DNA of 64,000 nt. Source: Anaerolineales bacterium. Its GTDB lineage: Bacteria; Chloroflexota; Anaerolineae; Anaerolineales; JABWBV01. Made by a program: the position numbers and the translations under genes. The DNA is taken from positions 7,946 through 71,945 of the forward strand of contig JACKAX010000015.1 in the NCBI GenBank assembly GCA_020634875.1, written 5' to 3'. Shown here in pieces: positions 51,666 through 61,597 of the stretch (position 1 is its first letter; every line of letters starts with the position of its first letter). The notes beneath the pieces are model-generated. The model was not told the DNA's origin. It made no database searches and saw only the letters and a program-made list of their open reading frames with translations.

Positions 51666-53150
51666 TTACACGGAGATTTCGTTTTTCTTTTTTCGAAATT
51701 TGCCAAGTATATTTTGTCCGACTGATTGAAGCAAAGCCCAATCCTCGTGCGGAATTAAGCGCAGTAGCAACACCATCACCAAATACACCAATCCACCAGC
51801 TGCTACAGGAATTAATAAAAATTTATCCCTTAATTGCCAGGCAACTCCAGCCATTGTCCCCCCAGCAAGAATGGTTCGAAGCACGTACCAGATATTATTC
51901 TTTGATAAGATATTTTTAGGAAGCATGATTAAACCAGCCACCAACATTCCACATTCCGTGATCAAAAAAGATAGACTGCCTCCTATGGCTCCGTTGCCAA
52001 ATTGATTATCACACCACGGCACTAGCACAAGGTCTAATGGAATTGTCACGATAGTGGCAACTGCCATCACCGCAGTCCATTTGTTTTGTTGATCAATCGA
52101 AATAAAAAAGCGTCCAAATAATGTGTTTAGAAAAGTAAAAATTAATACAATACCCATTAAGGCAAGTATAGGCCCACTGTTTCTAAACCCATCACCATAC
52201 AATAAAAGAACTACGGGCTGTGCAATCACAAAAACGCCAAGACCAATCGGAATACTCAATAAAAGCAATAAATCAAAGCTCTTTTGAAATAATTTATGCA
52301 GGTTACTTGAGCCATCCGAATACATCCGCGATAATACAGGGAAAATCGCCGTGATAAAAACGGTTGGGATAAACAATAATGTTCCGAACAATCTACTAGC
52401 CGCACTATACCATCCAATTGATTCCTCGTTTACGAGTAAAGATAGAATAATGACATCAAGTTGGGTGTATATTGTTAAAAAGCCAGCAACCAACAAGTAA
52501 GGGAAAGCATTCTTCAACATCCAAACAGTTTTTGGCTGGCTAAAAGTAAACTTTAATTTTTGAAACTTTTGAACAGCAAAAATTTGAATGGCAATGGCAA
52601 CGAGCGAACCTGTAAGCATCATATATGCCACCATAATGACGCTGTATCCCATGATCAGTAAAATGATAGTTAAGACAGTGGCAACAGCTTTTGAAATCAC
52701 ATCGCTCAATGAATAATATTCCATCCGTTCTAACCCTTGCAGGGCAGATAAAAAACTCCCTGAAAGTGCGTTTATGAACATCGAAATGCCAACAATATTG
52801 ATTACCTGGATAGTCTCAACAGGGTAGTTTACAACACGAACATAGATCGAAACAATTCCGAAACTGATACAAAAAAAGGTTAAGCGAACGATAGTGGACG
52901 TTCCAATAAGTTCCGAAGTTTTTTCAGGTGTTCGCGCGATTTCTTTGGTTAGTAATATATCCATTCCAAAGGTAATAAACAGAGTCATAATGCCCCAAAT
53001 CGAATTACCCAATTGTAGTTTGCCCACATTTGCTGCCCCTAAATAACGAGGAAGGAAAACGGTTAAGATTAAGGCTAAAGCCCATGTAATAATTTGCGCG
53101 GCCATCAGGCTGCTAATATTTTTTACGATTGTGTGGCGAGTATTTTCCAT
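51666..53150 (-). CDS. Polysaccharide repeat-unit flippase (Wzx/RfbX-type)
   Basis: 494 aa with 12-14 membrane segments, in the MATE/MOP superfamily. Hallmarks are the N-terminal NISSLMAAQIITWALALILT and the LQGLERMEYYSLSDVISKAV segment. It moves the lipid-linked repeat unit across the membrane. First gene of the operon read leftward to 44279. Upstream is the terminator of the epimerase gene, so the operon needs a promoter in 53151-53190. Confidence 0.88.
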   Translation of the reverse strand: MENTRHTIVKNISSLMAAQIITWALALILTVFLPRYLGAANVGKLQLGNSIWGIMTLFITFGMDILLTKEIARTPEKTSELIGTSTIVRLTFFCISFGIVSIYVRVVNYPVETIQVINIVGISMFINALSGSFLSALQGLERMEYYSLSDVISKAVATVLTIILLIMGYSVIMVAYMMLTGSLVAIAIQIFAVQKFQKLKFTFSQPKTVWMLKNAFPYLLVAGFLTIYTQLDVIILSLLVNEESIGWYSAASRLFGTLLFIPTVFITAIFPVLSRMYSDGSSNLHKLFQKSFDLLLLLSIPIGLGVFVIAQPVVLLLYGDGFRNSGPILALMGIVLIFTFLNTLFGRFFISIDQQNKWTAVMAVATIVTIPLDLVLVPWCDNQFGNGAIGGSLSFLITECGMLVAGLIMLPKNILSKNNIWYVLRTILAGGTMAGVAWQLRDKFLLIPVAAGGLVYLVMVLLLRLIPHEDWALLQSVGQNILGKFRKKKNEISV

Positions 53151-53189
53151 ACAGATGAAGGCTTAACAAGTGCTCGAATTTAACATAAC

Positions 53190-53226
53190 AAACAGGATGG
53201 GTGAGGAAGCCTTACCCATCCTGTTT
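53190..53226 (-). terminator. Rho-independent terminator after the epimerase gene
   Basis: AAACAGGATGGGT (53190-53202) and ACCCATCCTGTTT (53214-53226) pair perfectly with an 11-nt loop, followed on the minus strand by TGTTATGTTAAATT. It ends the epimerase transcript before the flippase gene. Confidence 0.8.
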
Positions 53227-53253
53227 GATTAACTTTTAGATATTGCAGGGCGT

Positions 53254-54282
53254 TTATTGCCAGCGCAAGTTTTCGTTCAACTTACCCGATTCCATCAAAT
53301 GCTTTAACCGCGAAATCCGCCGATAGCGAGGCCCTTCAAAATCATTTACGTCAATTTCAACGCGTTTGAAAGCCTCGTATAGTTGTCGCGCACCTTTGGG
53401 AACATCCCATTGTGGTTTAAATTCTGTAAGCGTATTCGCGATCTTATCGCAATTTACTCGGTAATCTCTTTGATCTGCACTGGCCCCTGGCGCAAATTCT
53501 ACCTGGCTATGGGGAACAACCTCAGCAACAATCTGGGCGAGTTCGCGAATGCGGTAATTTTCTTTTGTCTGCCCGATGTTAAAAGTTTGATTATGCACGA
53601 TCTCACGGGGAGCATGAAGCGCTGCAATGAACGCATGGGACATATCTTCGACATGAACCAAGGGACGCCACGGGGTTCCATCACTTTTTAACAACACTTT
53701 GCCTGTGGTAAACGCCCAAGCTGTAAGATTATTTACGACTACGTCAAAACGAAGACGGGGTGAGACACCATACGCGGTCGCACTTCGCATAAAAGTCGGG
53801 CTAAAGCTCTCATCGGCAAGTTGGGCTACATCACGTTCTACATATACTTTTGATCGCCCGTATGCGGTAATTGGATTGACTTCGGAGGTTTCAACCATGA
53901 AATCATTCCCTGCAGCGCCATAGTTACTGCAAGAAGAGGCGAAAATAAATCGCTGTATGCCGTTTTCCTTTGCAAGTTTCGCCAACTGTACAGAGGCTTT
54001 ATGATTAATGTCATACGTTAATTCTGGATTGATATCGCTTAAGGGATCGTTGGAGAGCGCGGCAAGATGAATCACTGCCTCAATACCATCCAGATCTTGT
54101 GTGTCAATGTCCCTAACATCTTTACGAATTTCGATCAGCCCTGGTGTTGCAACCTCCTCGCCAAAAGTAGAGCCTTCATATAAAAAAGTATCCAATCCAA
54201 CAACTTCATGACCTGCTGCAATAAGCATCGGGGCCATAACACTGCCCACATAACCGTGATGTCCAGTTAATAAAACTCGCAT
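53254..54282 (-). CDS. NAD-dependent sugar-nucleotide epimerase/dehydratase
   Basis: 342 aa from ATG 54282, which has AAAGG at a good 9-bp distance; ATG 54291 abuts it. Extended SDR fold: VLLTGHHGYVGSVMAPML for NAD, DIDTQDLDGIEAVIHLAA, and catalytic ITAYGRSKVYVERD (Tyr and Lys). Ser/Thr preceding is SSCSNYG. Similar to GDP/dTDP/UDP-sugar epimerases; the exact reaction is not set. It supplies an activated sugar for the polymer. A minus-strand TATAAT at 54390-54395 is a possible -10. Confidence 0.88.
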   Translation of the reverse strand: MRVLLTGHHGYVGSVMAPMLIAAGHEVVGLDTFLYEGSTFGEEVATPGLIEIRKDVRDIDTQDLDGIEAVIHLAALSNDPLSDINPELTYDINHKASVQLAKLAKENGIQRFIFASSCSNYGAAGNDFMVETSEVNPITAYGRSKVYVERDVAQLADESFSPTFMRSATAYGVSPRLRFDVVVNNLTAWAFTTGKVLLKSDGTPWRPLVHVEDMSHAFIAALHAPREIVHNQTFNIGQTKENYRIRELAQIVAEVVPHSQVEFAPGASADQRDYRVNCDKIANTLTEFKPQWDVPKGARQLYEAFKRVEIDVNDFEGPRYRRISRLKHLMESGKLNENLRWQ

Positions 54283-54518
54283 ATTTGCCATCCTTTCTAT
54301 GGAAATTTGATGTAACCTCTGATTCTTGGAACCATTATCAGATTTTTCTTCAGGTTTAGAAGTTACAGTTAATTTTTAGTTTAAATTCTATTATACTTAC
54401 AAAACCTATCCTCAAGGCTCGCTGGTAGGACTATTACCTCATTCCCCAGATTTAGCCATCACGAATAAACTCATGCGTTCTTGTGTCATTTTGTGACTTT
54501 TCCTAAAAATTGCTTGTT

Positions 54519-55757
54519 ATGTTTACAATCCTTCAGCTCATTCTATTTATTGCATTAAGTGTGATGGCATTTCTGACGGGGTACCTTTTCCTACTGACAA
54601 TTGCCGCGACAAAGGCCCAGAAAACCACTACACTATCCAGTGTACAACCTATCCACCGTTTCTTGATTCTAATCCCTGCTTACAATGAGGAACGTCTTCT
54701 TCCATCCACCCTTGAAAATCTCTTCCAGTTGGATTATCCCTCTACTCTTTTTGACGTTCATGTTGTTGCGGATAACTGCACCGACCAAACAGTTATCGTT
54801 GGCCGCGCGGGGGGGGCTATCGTCCATGAACGGCACAACCTGACCCAAAAGGGAAAGGGCTATGCGTTAACCTGGTTGCTCGAGCAACTCTGGGCGACAA
54901 ATCAATCTGACAACATTCCTGAAGCTTTCGTGATCTTGGATGCCGATACGGTAGTTTCTAAAAATTTTCTGCGCGTGATGGATGTACGCCTTTCCAATGG
55001 AGAACAAGTTATTCAGGCATATTATGCTGTGCGTGACCCATCGCGTTCTTGGGCAACGAGTATCCGATATATCGCCCTTGCCGCGCTCCACTTTTTACGG
55101 CCCTTGGGGCGGATGGTTTTGGGAGGCTCCGTTGGTCTCAAAGGCAATGGTATGGTTTTTGCGGCAGGGATAATGAAAAATCACCAATGGTCGGCGCACC
55201 TTACAGAGGATATTGAATTCCACATGCAATTGATTCTTGCAGGGGAACGGGTAACTTTTGCACCAGATGCCGTTGTCGAGGCAGAAATGCCTGACACCTT
55301 GCGAGGCGCCCAGACTCAAAACGCCAGATGGGAGCGTGGGCGAGTGGAAATGGCCCGACACTATATTCCTGCTCTATGGAAGGGTAGTATTAAGGCATTT
55401 CGGGCAAATCAGCCTCGGCAGGCGTATCTCCTTTTGGACGCGATCATGGAACATTTAATTCCTCCCTTTTCAATTTTTGTTGCCGCTAGTGCTTTTTTCT
55501 GTTTAAGTGCCCTGCTCCTCCCAACAGGAAATATTTCCCCTCTAAAAACCATCAATCTGGTTATCGGAATCGGGATCATCTTAGCCCAAATCATTTATAC
55601 TTTTACTAGTTTAGTTTTAGTCCAGGCTCCTGGAAAAGTTTACAAAGCTTTGTTGTATGCACCCATTTTTGTGCTTTGGAAAATAGGGGTGTATCTCAAG
55701 GTGTTTTCGAAAAACGATCAACACGAATGGGTCCGCACAGCCCGCAATGAACCCTGA
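54519..55757 (+). CDS. Membrane glycosyltransferase family 2
   Basis: 412 aa from ATG 54519 (TTG 54510 is upstream). One N-terminal membrane helix (FTILQLILFIALSVMAFLTG), a GT-A domain with LIPAYNEERLLPSTLENLF, VVADNCTDQT and FVILDADTVVS (DxD), LTEDIEFHMQL (ED) and AQTQNARWERGR (the QxxRW-like motif of processive enzymes), then three membrane helices near the end. It resembles cellulose-synthase-like and BcsA-type transferases without PilZ. Starts the plus-strand exopolysaccharide operon; 11-bp overlap with the next gene. Confidence 0.9.
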   Translation: MFTILQLILFIALSVMAFLTGYLFLLTIAATKAQKTTTLSSVQPIHRFLILIPAYNEERLLPSTLENLFQLDYPSTLFDVHVVADNCTDQTVIVGRAGGAIVHERHNLTQKGKGYALTWLLEQLWATNQSDNIPEAFVILDADTVVSKNFLRVMDVRLSNGEQVIQAYYAVRDPSRSWATSIRYIALAALHFLRPLGRMVLGGSVGLKGNGMVFAAGIMKNHQWSAHLTEDIEFHMQLILAGERVTFAPDAVVEAEMPDTLRGAQTQNARWERGRVEMARHYIPALWKGSIKAFRANQPRQAYLLLDAIMEHLIPPFSIFVAASAFFCLSALLLPTGNISPLKTINLVIGIGIILAQIIYTFTSLVLVQAPGKVYKALLYAPIFVLWKIGVYLKVFSKNDQHEWVRTARNEP

Positions 55758-56589
55758 CCATTCACTGTCTATGACCAATGTTACATCTGCCTCCCCTAAA
55801 TCATCAGATACCCCGGATGAGCTCGTATCTGTAACGGACGATCAAATAAATGCCTTTTCTTCATCAACTATGACAGAAGAGGAAAAGGCCGCTCGGATGC
55901 TGGATATCTTTTCGGAGCGGCGGTTTGAGCGTACGCGAACCATTCAGCGTTTTCGCTATCGGTTGTTAATGTGGGTCATTCGCACAAAAATTCGAACCAG
56001 CCTTAAACGAATTTTAGATATTGTGATTGCCTTGGGGAGCATTCTCTTTCTTTCTCCATTATTTCTCTTACTCGCAATTTTGATCAAATTAGATTCGCCT
56101 GGCCCGGTGATCTTTAAGCAACAGCGTATTGGCAAGTGGGGAAAACCTTTTTATTGTTATAAATTCCGTTCCATGTATGTAGATGCGGAAGCACGAAAAG
56201 CTGACTTAATGGAAGAAAATGAGGCCGATGAAATTGTCTTCAAAATTAAGGATGATCCACGTATTACGCGCGTGGGAAAGATTATTCGGAAGGCAAGTAT
56301 TGATGAATTTCCTCAGTTGTTAAATGTCCTAAAAGGGGATATGAGCCTGGTTGGCCCTCGCCCGCCAGTGCCTATTGAAGTTGTGCAATACGAATTTGAA
56401 ACTATGTTTCGGTTAGATACCGTCCCTGGGATTACTGGCTTACAACAGGTCTCTGGGCGCAGCGATTTGAGCTTTAAGCGTTGGGTAGAGCTAGATTTAC
56501 AATATATCGCCGAACAAAGTCTTCTCAAAGATATTGAAATTCTCATAAAAACCATCCCTGCGGTTGTCTCCGGTAAGGGAGCTTATTAA
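55747..56589 (+). CDS. Polyprenyl-phosphate sugar phosphotransferase (PGT)
   Basis: 280 aa, starting inside the end of the previous gene. It transfers a sugar phosphate from a nucleotide sugar to undecaprenyl phosphate, the first step of repeat-unit assembly. N-terminal 85 residues are polar and may be a regulatory tail. One membrane helix (ILDIVIALGSILFLSPLFLL) then the family core: FKQQRIGKWGKPFYCYKFRS, KASIDEFPQLLNVLKGDMSL, VGPRPPVPIEV and PGITGLQQVSGRSDLSFKRW, all intact. Confidence 0.93.
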   Translation: MNPDHSLSMTNVTSASPKSSDTPDELVSVTDDQINAFSSSTMTEEEKAARMLDIFSERRFERTRTIQRFRYRLLMWVIRTKIRTSLKRILDIVIALGSILFLSPLFLLLAILIKLDSPGPVIFKQQRIGKWGKPFYCYKFRSMYVDAEARKADLMEENEADEIVFKIKDDPRITRVGKIIRKASIDEFPQLLNVLKGDMSLVGPRPPVPIEVVQYEFETMFRLDTVPGITGLQQVSGRSDLSFKRWVELDLQYIAEQSLLKDIEILIKTIPAVVSGKGAY

Positions 56590-56602
56590 TAATTGTATAA
56601 AT

Positions 56603-58054
56603 ATGCGTAAGCTTGTCGTTATTCTCTGCGCGCCGATAGATAACCTGAATATGCAGGAGACATTAGTGCGCATCGAAGATTTCATCCTCGAAGGGCGTAA
56701 GACTGGGAAATCTCATCAAGTTGCAACTGTTAATGCCGATTTTGTGGTGAAGGCTCTTGGGGACCCGGAACTACGCCATCTTTTGCAAGAAGCTGACATG
56801 GCAACTGCCGATGGGATGCCTCTGGTATGGGGTGCACGTTTGTTAGGAACACATTTGGAAGAGCGCGTTGCCGGGGCGGATATGGTTCCTGCCTTAGCAG
56901 AACTTTCTGCCCGAAGGGGTTATTCCATGTTCTTCTTAGGGGCTGCTCCAGGGGTAGCCGCCCGCGCGGGAGAAATTTTGCAAGCGCGGTTTCCCGGTCT
57001 CCGCCTTGCCGGCATTATTTCTCCTCCTGTTAGTTCAATTCTGGAAATGGATCGCGCCATTCTGGAAGAAATTAAGAAAGCTAAACCGGATATTTTGCTT
57101 GTTGCCTTTGGAAATCCTAAGCAGGAAAAATGGATTGGTATGTATGGCCGCGAATTAGGCGTACCCGTCATGATTGGTGTGGGCGGTTCCTTTGATTTTA
57201 TTGCCGGACAGACCAAGCGCGCTCCTTTATGGATGCAGAAGATCGGATTGGAATGGCTCTTCCGCCTTATTCAAGAACCTAGACGCCTTTGGAAGCGTTA
57301 TGTTGTGGATTTGGCCGCTTTTGGCTGGTTTTTTGTTCGGCAGTGGTGGTTTACCCGAAGTAAAGTGGTGCCCTCTCCCCTTCTTCCTCAAGCAGATATG
57401 CTCTTCCTCGATCAGGTTGCGATCCTTAATATTGTTGGGCGGGTGGACCTTAGCAGTAGTGCTACCATCACCCAAAAGGGTTTCGAGGCTTTAGCGGTTA
57501 CCCCTCATCTAATTATTAATTTAGCAGAGGCTACTTTTATGGATAGTATGGGGATTGGTGCTCTTGTTGGCCTGGCCAAACGTGCGCGGGATGCAGGCGG
57601 TCAATTAAAATTGGCTGCTGTTCCCGAAACGATCATGAAAGTCTTTACGGTACTACACTTGAACCATTTTTTCGAGTTTATCCAACGCATCGAGGATGGC
57701 CTGAAAACTGCCAAATCCAGCCCTGTCAAAATGAGTGAATCCATCGGTACGTGGCAGGTTTACCACCTTCCGCGCCGGTTTGATGCGGAAACAAGCCCTG
57801 AAATCACCGCGGTTTGCACCCAATTAATTCAAAAGACTCCTTATCTGATCTTAGATTTCAAGGGGACCATTTTTTTAGGAAGTGCTGGTTTAGCGGCGTT
57901 ATTGAATGTTAATCGTCTGGCCCAAGGAAACAATGGGAATATTCGTTTGGCGGGATGTTCAACGGATGTTCTACAGGTTCTTAAAATGGTGCGTTTTGAT
58001 AAAGTTTTTTCCATCTATCAGGATACGGCTTCTGCCGCGGCTGAATCTTCATAA
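56603..58054 (+). CDS. WecG/TagA/CpsF glycosyltransferase fused to two STAS domains
   Basis: 483 aa from ATG 56603. Residues 1-235 are GT26: TVNADFVVKAL, ATADGMPLVWGARLLG, ADMVPALAELSARRGYSMFF, VAFGNPKQEKWIG and GVGGSFDFIAGQTKRAP. Then come two STAS domains, about 265-365 (IVGRVDLSSSATITQ; FMDSMGIGALVGLAK) and 380-478 (FLGSAGLAALLNVNRLAQ). Both keep the Ser that SpoIIAA-like proteins are phosphorylated on (DSMG, GSAG). STAS proteins bind HATPase anti-sigma-type kinases; such a kinase is encoded 4 kb downstream in the same direction. I know of no characterised GT26-STAS fusion. The reading frame is continuous and no frameshift is seen. Confidence 0.85.
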   Translation: MRKLVVILCAPIDNLNMQETLVRIEDFILEGRKTGKSHQVATVNADFVVKALGDPELRHLLQEADMATADGMPLVWGARLLGTHLEERVAGADMVPALAELSARRGYSMFFLGAAPGVAARAGEILQARFPGLRLAGIISPPVSSILEMDRAILEEIKKAKPDILLVAFGNPKQEKWIGMYGRELGVPVMIGVGGSFDFIAGQTKRAPLWMQKIGLEWLFRLIQEPRRLWKRYVVDLAAFGWFFVRQWWFTRSKVVPSPLLPQADMLFLDQVAILNIVGRVDLSSSATITQKGFEALAVTPHLIINLAEATFMDSMGIGALVGLAKRARDAGGQLKLAAVPETIMKVFTVLHLNHFFEFIQRIEDGLKTAKSSPVKMSESIGTWQVYHLPRRFDAETSPEITAVCTQLIQKTPYLILDFKGTIFLGSAGLAALLNVNRLAQGNNGNIRLAGCSTDVLQVLKMVRFDKVFSIYQDTASAAAESS

Positions 58055-58060
58055 CCCCAA

Positions 58061-59689
58061 ATGCGTGCCATTATTCTTGCTTCTAACGAAACCCACGGGT
58101 TACACCCCCTAACCGAGCGATTCCCGACTGCGATGTTGCCGGTACTCAATCGCCCAGTTATGGTCGGCGTGATTGAACAATTGGCTCGTCAAGGCGTGAA
58201 AGATGTTGTCGTTAGCCTGTTTAATTTACCGGGAAGTGTTGAAGCCTATTTTGGCACAGGCCAGCGGTGGAATCTTTCTTTGGAATATGTACTCCTTCGC
58301 GAACCTATGGGAACGGCTGGAGCCTTAAAATGGGCAGAAAACCTGCTCACTGAAACCTTTATCGTTCTCCCTGCAGATCAGGTTTTTGAACTCAATCTAT
58401 CAGCTTTGCTTGCCTGGCATCAATCTCAACAGAGCCTCGCAACGCTCGTTGTTCACCCCCGCGGAACAGGCTCAGAAGTTAACCTTTCCTCAACCGGAAA
58501 AATCCTTCAGGGGAATGACGGTGTGAATACATTTAGAAGCACGGGCATTTTCTTGTTTGAGCCTTCTGCTCTTCAGGAAATCCCTCCCAGGACGGTTTGG
58601 GATATTTCTACCGATCTTATCCCCGCATTGCTTCGTCAAAACCTCCCTGTGAATGGGTATCAATTGCCTGATTTTTGGCATCCGATTCAAAACTTTCAGG
58701 ATTTCCAGGCTAGTCATTGGAATTATTTGCAGCACATCGAAACGCGCTCGTTAGAAGAAGGTCTTTCGGTTCGTGCGGATGTACTTCTACGGGCGCGTCC
58801 AGTCGCCCGTGGGATTTGGGTGGGGAGAAATACTATGGTTCACCCGGCCGCTCGACTATCTCCTCCAGTCTTTATTGGCGAAAATAGTTTTGTTGGGCGT
58901 GACGTCGAACTTGGGCCTGAAGCCATGATTGGCTCTAACGTACTCGTAGATGATGGCGCTACGATTGCCTATAGTACCGTGTTGGATCACACCTATGTTG
59001 GGCAACTCGTAAATGTCCGGCAAAGTATCGCAACCGCGGGGTTGTTGATTGACTCCAAAACTGGGCAAAGCCTTCCTATCGTTGACCAATTTTTACTCGG
59101 CGAAATTCGCTCTTTTGAATCAGAAAGTTTTCTCCAACGGTTGCCAGATGCCTTCATTGCTTTTTGTTTGTTAGTAGGATTGTCTCCTTTCTTGCTCCTT
59201 TTTGCATCCATGTCTTTAGTATCCACAGGACGCATCTACACACATACACTCCAATTGGGGGCGGAAACTGGCCCAAATTCTTTAGATAGCCTCCAAGGAG
59301 CATTGAAAAGATTTCATACTATTCATTTTTCAACCCAGCGCGCGGATGGGCGTTTGTCTAGGGTTGGACGGTGGATGATACGATGGGAATTTCACCGCCT
59401 GCCAGAATTGTGGAATGTTCTGATCGGGGACTTAAGACTTATTGGTGTAAAGTCGCTTTCTCTGGATGATGCGGGTAAAATTAATGAAAAATGGCAACAA
59501 AAACGCAACGAATATTCGCCAGGTTTTTCCGGACTTTGGTATCTTCAGTCCGTTTCGGAAAATTCTTTAGATGAAATCCTCATTACGGATGCCTATTATG
59601 TTGCTACGCGAAACTGGCGAGAAGATATTCGTATTTTTTGGAAAACACCAGCCGCCTGGTGGAAGCGTGTCTCGAAATCTCGCACCTGA
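58061..59689 (+). CDS. Nucleotidyltransferase / hexapeptide / sugar-transferase-like fusion
   Basis: 542 aa. Residues 1-230: NTP_transferase (sugar-1-phosphate type) with MRAIILASNETHGLHPLTER (Gly-rich loop unusual: the usual GxGTRL is replaced by SNETHG), LNRPVMVGVIE and FIVLPADQVFE. About 250-340: left-handed beta-helix. A membrane helix (362-388) then a domain of 150 residues like the polyprenyl sugar transferase end: RLPELWNVLIGDLRLIGVKS and SPGFSGLWYLQSVSENSLDE, but with the VGPRP motif replaced by IGVKS. Starts 6 bp after the GT26-STAS gene. Activity of either part is doubtful because key residues differ. Confidence 0.75.
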   Translation: MRAIILASNETHGLHPLTERFPTAMLPVLNRPVMVGVIEQLARQGVKDVVVSLFNLPGSVEAYFGTGQRWNLSLEYVLLREPMGTAGALKWAENLLTETFIVLPADQVFELNLSALLAWHQSQQSLATLVVHPRGTGSEVNLSSTGKILQGNDGVNTFRSTGIFLFEPSALQEIPPRTVWDISTDLIPALLRQNLPVNGYQLPDFWHPIQNFQDFQASHWNYLQHIETRSLEEGLSVRADVLLRARPVARGIWVGRNTMVHPAARLSPPVFIGENSFVGRDVELGPEAMIGSNVLVDDGATIAYSTVLDHTYVGQLVNVRQSIATAGLLIDSKTGQSLPIVDQFLLGEIRSFESESFLQRLPDAFIAFCLLVGLSPFLLLFASMSLVSTGRIYTHTLQLGAETGPNSLDSLQGALKRFHTIHFSTQRADGRLSRVGRWMIRWEFHRLPELWNVLIGDLRLIGVKSLSLDDAGKINEKWQQKRNEYSPGFSGLWYLQSVSENSLDEILITDAYYVATRNWREDIRIFWKTPAAWWKRVSKSRT

Positions 59690-59740
59690 AAATCAGGATA
59701 TTATCCTCAAGTATAAAAGGGAAGAACAAGGACGCACTTT

Positions 59741-60082
59741 ATGGAATTGCAATCAAAATCCATGAATAATATCAAAATCCTAACCTTATCTGGGCGTTTT
59801 GACGCTCTAACCTCTCCAAGTGTGCAATCTTGGTTGGATGAGGCTATAAAAACCAAACCAGTGCAGATTGTGGTGAACTTAGCCGCTGTCACTTTTATTG
59901 ACTCTACCGCCCTCTCAACGTTAGTCGCGGGGATGAAACGTGCCCGCCAAATGGAAGGGGATCTGCGCCTTTGCAAATTACAGCAACCAGTACGGATGAT
60001 CTTTGAACTCACCCGTCTGGATAAGGCCTTTGAAATATTTCCTGGCGAGGATGAGGCTATCGGAGCCTTTAGCCCATCTTAA
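59741..60082 (+). CDS. STAS-domain anti-sigma factor antagonist
   Basis: 113 aa from ATG 59741 with AAGGA 8 bp upstream. Single STAS domain like SpoIIAA/RsbV; the phosphorylation site is Ser in FIDSTALSTLVAG. It would bind the HATPase kinase encoded at 61598 when unphosphorylated and be reset by the PP2C phosphatase of the next gene. Closely resembles the STAS domains fused to the GT26 enzyme two genes upstream, so they may compete for the same kinase. Confidence 0.92.
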   Translation: MELQSKSMNNIKILTLSGRFDALTSPSVQSWLDEAIKTKPVQIVVNLAAVTFIDSTALSTLVAGMKRARQMEGDLRLCKLQQPVRMIFELTRLDKAFEIFPGEDEAIGAFSPS

Positions 60083-60086
60083 ACTC

Positions 60087-61592
60087 ATGTTGAGACAAAT
60101 TCTCACAAGAAATCATAGCCAAATTAAGTCTATTGCAGATGCCTGGCTTGCGAGTGGGGCGAGTTATTTTGCCATCCTGGAAAACGGAACCCCTCTTTTT
60201 GAATACCGTTTGCGTCAGACTGGCGAGCTAGAGCAACCCTTAAAGGTTTATCGTTCCCCCCTTGACTTGAGCACTACCCTTGAACTGCGTGTCCCAGAAA
60301 AATTAATCCCGGATGCTGAAGTCCGTTTGCGTGCAGAAACCGATCTCTTGGTTCAGATCGTTCGTCTTTCCACCAGTTTGGAAAGCCTTACGACTGAGTT
60401 GATTGACACCCAAGATCAACTCCTCGCGATCTATAACCTGACGCAAAGTACCCGTAATTATATTGATCTCGAAAAACTCCTCAAACAATTGGCTCAAGGA
60501 ACTGCTGAATTACTCAAGGCCGATAGCGCCTTCGTGTTATTCGAGAACGAAAAAGACCTTTATTCTGTTGAACATTATCCCGCCCAACATTTGGATAGTT
60601 ACTACGTAGATTTATCCTTCCGAGCCGTTCAACGCTATGGTCAGACTTACTTATCTAGCGAAGAACTACGAACCAAAGCGCTGGTAAATTTTATGTTGGT
60701 CCCTGTGGAGATTCGTGGAAAAATTTCAGCGGCGTTGGGTTTTACAAAAAAAAGTGGCGACTTTATGTCTCCTGATCTAAAGCTAGCCCAAGCCCTTGCT
60801 GAACATGCAGGTGCCCAGATTGATAATGTTCTCCTTTACAAAAGAAACCTCGATCAAATGCGTCTGCAAACCGAAATGGATCTAGCCCGGCAGGTTCAAA
60901 TCAACCTTCTCCCGCGCAATCCCCCACGTATTCGTGGGCTTGACCTCTGGGCTTCCTCGCGTCCCGCTTTAAAAGTGGGGGGCGATTTCTTTGACTTTCA
61001 CCAGAAAGCCGGCCCCCTCACTTTTACAGTTGGCGATATTTCCGGGAAAGGATTACCTGCTGCCCTCCTCATGTCTATGACTCGCACCGTTATTCGCAGC
61101 AAAGCCAACGATGTTCTCGTCCCATCGCCGGGTGAAATTGTCAGTCAGGCGAATGAAGAACTATATGATGACTTTACCGATGTGAATATGTTCGCTACTG
61201 TCTTTGTTGGACAATACGATCAATTTAACGGCCATGTAACCTTTGCAAATGCTGGCCATTCCCCGGTGATTTACCGTTCCGCTCAGGGTCAGGCACAATT
61301 ATTGGAAGCGGATGGCACCGCCTTAGGGGTTTTACCCATTAGTTTTTCTCAAAACCATACCTTATCTTTTTGCCCTGGGGATGTCCTTCTCGTAGGCACC
61401 GATGGCCTCAATGAAACCCAAAATGAGAACCAAGAAATGTTCGGTTATGACCGCCTCTTAGAACTTGTCAATGCTGTTTCTCACCTACCCGCGGAAAAAA
61501 TAGGGCAAACCCTTTATGAAGCCGTCGCAGATTTCGGCGTCGGTCAACCTCAATTTGACGATCAAACCCTTATGGTCATTAAGGGCCTTTAA
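60087..61592 (+). CDS. GAF-domain PP2C (SpoIIE-type) phosphatase
   Basis: 501 aa from ATG 60087 (TTG 60003 would overlap the STAS gene). Residues 1-120: unknown helical domain. About 125-255: GAF (YIDLEKLLKQLAQGTAELLK ... SGDFMSPDLKLAQALAEH). A linker helix (MRLQTEMDLARQVQINLLPR) typical of RsbU-like proteins precedes the SpoIIE/PP2C domain (about 290-500). Metal Asp residues are in GGDFFDF, VGDISGKGLP, GTDGLNE and FDDQTLM. It dephosphorylates STAS proteins, making it the input point; the GAF domain could sense a small molecule or partner. Confidence 0.92.
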   Translation: MLRQILTRNHSQIKSIADAWLASGASYFAILENGTPLFEYRLRQTGELEQPLKVYRSPLDLSTTLELRVPEKLIPDAEVRLRAETDLLVQIVRLSTSLESLTTELIDTQDQLLAIYNLTQSTRNYIDLEKLLKQLAQGTAELLKADSAFVLFENEKDLYSVEHYPAQHLDSYYVDLSFRAVQRYGQTYLSSEELRTKALVNFMLVPVEIRGKISAALGFTKKSGDFMSPDLKLAQALAEHAGAQIDNVLLYKRNLDQMRLQTEMDLARQVQINLLPRNPPRIRGLDLWASSRPALKVGGDFFDFHQKAGPLTFTVGDISGKGLPAALLMSMTRTVIRSKANDVLVPSPGEIVSQANEELYDDFTDVNMFATVFVGQYDQFNGHVTFANAGHSPVIYRSAQGQAQLLEADGTALGVLPISFSQNHTLSFCPGDVLLVGTDGLNETQNENQEMFGYDRLLELVNAVSHLPAEKIGQTLYEAVADFGVGQPQFDDQTLMVIKGL

Positions 61593-61597
61593 CCTCC

